Assembly: GCA_947589205.1 (NCBI GenBank)
Contig: CANQCJ010000019.1
Coordinates: 1-17,328, forward strand
Origin: an uncultured Ruminococcus sp.
GTDB taxonomy: Bacteria; Bacillota; Clostridia; Oscillospirales; Ruminococcaceae
DNA: 17,328 bases
Direction of reading: 5' to 3'
Below the pieces are notes generated by a model, which saw nothing but the letters and a program-made list of their open reading frames with translations, ran no database searches and had not been told where the DNA came from. Below are positions 15,377-17,328 of this stretch, in pieces (the first letter of the stretch is position 1; every line of letters begins with the position of its first letter). The position numbers were made by a program, and so were the translations under genes.

Positions 15377-16713
15377 CCGAAAGCCGCGACGGCGGGATAA
15401 TTTTCGGAAGCTGCACCGAAAACGACCGGTATCTGCTGCTGAAAATGAGCCGAATGGAGCTTTATAAGGACGCCTATTCGCAGTTTATACTTAATTCTAT
15501 CATAATAATCGCTCTTGTCGCCGTTATAGCCGTGTTCTATGTAATGGGCTACAAGGAACGCTGCCGCGCGGAGGAGGCTCTCAAATACAAAAACAATTTT
15601 ATTTCAAGAATGTCGGATAAATTCCGCACGCCCTTAAACAAGATCACCGAATATGCCGATTCCATAAAAGACAGCGGCAATACTGCCGAATCGGTGGATA
15701 TGATACGCCTTGAAGCAGGTCATCTCAATGAGATGATGGATAATATACTTTATTATTCCGATATCGTTACCACAAGAAACGAAACGCCCAAAGAGCCTAA
15801 GGTCAAAAAGAAGCGCAACGATCTGACCGCCAAAGGACAGCGTTTTTTCCGCACGCTTATCATCACAATGCTTATCGTGACAATGGTTACGACTATCTTC
15901 CTCTGCTCTCACCTTTACATAAGCAGCGCAAGCTCAAAAATGCTCGAGGAGGCCGGTGAATACAGCTATCAGATAAACAACTGGGTCACCGAGCAGGAGA
16001 GCATTATGAATATGTTCGTAAATTCTATCTCGGCAAATCCTAAAATGCTGGAGGATTACGACGGCATGGTAAAATATCTCGACGAGATAACCCGCCATTA
16101 TAAGGGTATTTCCGCGACCTATATCGCTAATCCCGATTTCGTTCACGGTCACCCGATGGTCATGAACAACGGCTGGGTCCCCGCGGACGATTACGTTGAA
16201 GAGGAACGCCAGTGGTACATAGACGCCCTCGCGGCAGATGATTACAATATAACCGAGCCGTACTATGACGCGCGTACCGGAGAATATTGTATCACCTTCT
16301 CAAAAGCCGTTTACGCCGGAAACGGCAAGCAGTTCTTAGGCGTTTTCGCGGTGGATTTCTACCTCGATGTGCTTACGAATATTTTAAGCAGCAATCAGGC
16401 TAAGGACGGCTATGCTTTTCTTGTCGACAAGGACGGACAGGTCATAGACCACCCCAACCCCGATTACCGCGTGTATAACGACAATTTTGTAAATATCCGC
16501 GACCTGCCGTATTATGACGTATACACCAACAGCAAAAACGTTATAAAGCCGATAAAGGATCATGACGGCAGAATGCGTATGTGCCCGGTGCTCAATGAAG
16601 AAATATCCGATTTCAACATCATCGTGCTGAAGGATATAGGAAGATGTACGGCGGTATCGTTCAGTATGTCGTGCTGTATCTTGCGCTTTTCAGCATTTGT
16701 ATCATTGCGATAA
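15343..16713 (+). pseudogene. tandem dCache sensor kinase, segment 2: TM, degenerate HisKA, TM, second dCache
   Basis: Continuation of the same gene after a one-base loss near 15341-15344. It completes the first dCache domain and crosses the membrane (FILNSIIIIALVAVIAVFYV). It then gives a HisKA-like helix pair, NNFISRMSDKFRTPLNKI. In HisKA the core is SHExRTP; here it is SDKFRTP, so the phosphate-accepting His is Asp (GAT at 15616-15618) and the next Glu is Lys. No HATPase follows. Instead a Lys-rich linker leads to a third membrane helix (TLIITMLIVTMVTTIFLC) and a second dCache domain with ERQWYIDAL and EPYYDARTGEYCITFSKAVY. The frame breaks near 16639-16643 (GGAAGATG for an expected GGAAAGATG) and ends at 16713. 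No internal ribosome site was seen between the modules, so a fused single protein is likely. Confidence 0.8.
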
Positions 16714-17328
16714 GCACTCTGCTCACTCACATGATGAAGCGGCAGATACAGGCTAACGAGGATCTCAAAAAAGCGGCTGCGGCAGCCGCGGCGGCGGATA
16801 AGGCAAAATCTAATTTCCTTGCGCGAATGAGCCATGAGATCCGAACGCCTATAAACGCCATGCTCGGCATGAACGAAATGATACTGCGCGAAAACGAGAG
16901 CGAACAGATCGCCGAATACGCTCTTAATGTCAGCAGCGCGGGCAGCACTCTGCTTGCGCTTATAAACGAGATACTCGACTTTTCAAGGATAGAGGACGGC
17001 AAGATCGAGATCATTTCCGTAAAATATGAAACGGCTTCTATGATAACCGACCTTGTAAACATTATCAGCGACAGGATCTCCGAAAAAGGATTGAAGCTCG
17101 AGCTTAACATCGACCCGGAGCTTCCCGCCAATATGTACGGCGATGATATACGAATAAAACAAATAATCACTAATCTTCTGACAAACGCGGCAAAATATAC
17201 CGAAAAGGGTACGATATATTTTACCGTCCTGCAAGCCGAAATAAACGACGAAAACGATGACGTTACGCTTTATGTCGAGGTGCGCGATACCGGTATCGGC
17301 ATGAGCGCCAGCAGCTTTTCGATTCGTT
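16641..17328 (+). pseudogene. tandem dCache sensor kinase, segment 3: TM, active-type HisKA and HATPase, runs off window
   Basis: Third part of the same gene, open to the right edge. It begins KMYGGIVQYVVLYLALFSIC (fourth membrane helix), followed by a helix containing eight consecutive Ala (about 16773-16796). The HisKA domain is FLARMSHEIRTPINAMLG, with a normal phospho-accepting His (CAT at 16833-16835). The HATPase domain shows the N-box RIKQIITNLLTNAAKYTEKG and the G1 box VRDTGIGM. This is the autophosphorylating half of the protein. A response-regulator receiver domain could follow beyond the window, as is usual for this kinase subclass, but that is not visible. The last bases may hold a further frameshift: one extra base after 17309 would give the family motif LFDSF. 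Function if intact: membrane sensor kinase; partner unknown. Confidence 0.8.

Noticed and set aside
14652..16713. Programmed ribosomal frameshifting as the explanation for the kinase breaks
   Set aside because: Three separate shifts would be needed, two of them at sites that are not known slippery sequences, and no stimulatory structure was evident.
16773..16796. Run of eight alanine codons as a repeat expansion
   Set aside because: The codons are mixed (GCG, GCT, GCA, GCC), and Ala-rich helices before HisKA domains are common in this kinase subclass.

Overview
The window looks like a piece of a Clostridia chromosome (Oscillospiraceae/Ruminococcus-like is my best guess). The basis is strong AGGAGG-type ribosome binding sites, sigma-A promoters in AT-rich gaps, moderately GC-rich coding DNA, a BspA-type leucine-rich-repeat surface protein with an LPxxG sortase signal, and dCache-type sensor kinases. 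No tRNA, rRNA, CRISPR array, transposase or phage gene was seen.

Left part (1-4402), minus strand: an arginine biosynthesis operon read right to left. The order is argG, a pentapeptide-repeat protein, argH, a small four-helix membrane protein, then argC, which runs off the left edge. The last three genes are joined by two ATGA stop/start overlaps. Two sigma-A promoters precede argG, and each carries the same 9-bp TGAATA-containing motif (in opposite orientations) 12-13 bp past its -10 box. This is a candidate arginine-repressor (ArgR) operator arrangement.

Middle (4482-13116), minus strand: one 8.4-kb gene for a 2814-residue cell-wall-anchored protein. It has a signal peptide, BspA-like leucine-rich repeats, a long stalk of DUF11/isopeptide-type repeats, a CnaB-like domain, LPSAG, a membrane helix and a basic tail. 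It has its own promoter and terminator. An uninterrupted run of nine G on its coding strand, at codons 515-518, could switch the gene on and off by slippage.

Right part (13161-17328): a 5'-truncated, frameshifted sugar-nucleotide epimerase relic on the plus strand, an intact GNAT acetyltransferase on the minus strand, and a large plus-strand sensor histidine kinase. The kinase is interrupted by at least three single-base losses and continues past the right edge. Read through the frameshifts, it has an unusual tandem layout: TM-dCache-TM-HisKA-like, then TM-dCache-TM-HisKA-HATPase. The first HisKA-like segment has Asp where the phospho-accepting His should be and lacks an ATPase domain; the second has the normal His.

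The arginine genes are core metabolism. The region from about 4.5 kb rightward is accessory (surface adhesion and signal sensing) and shows signs of decay or recombination.
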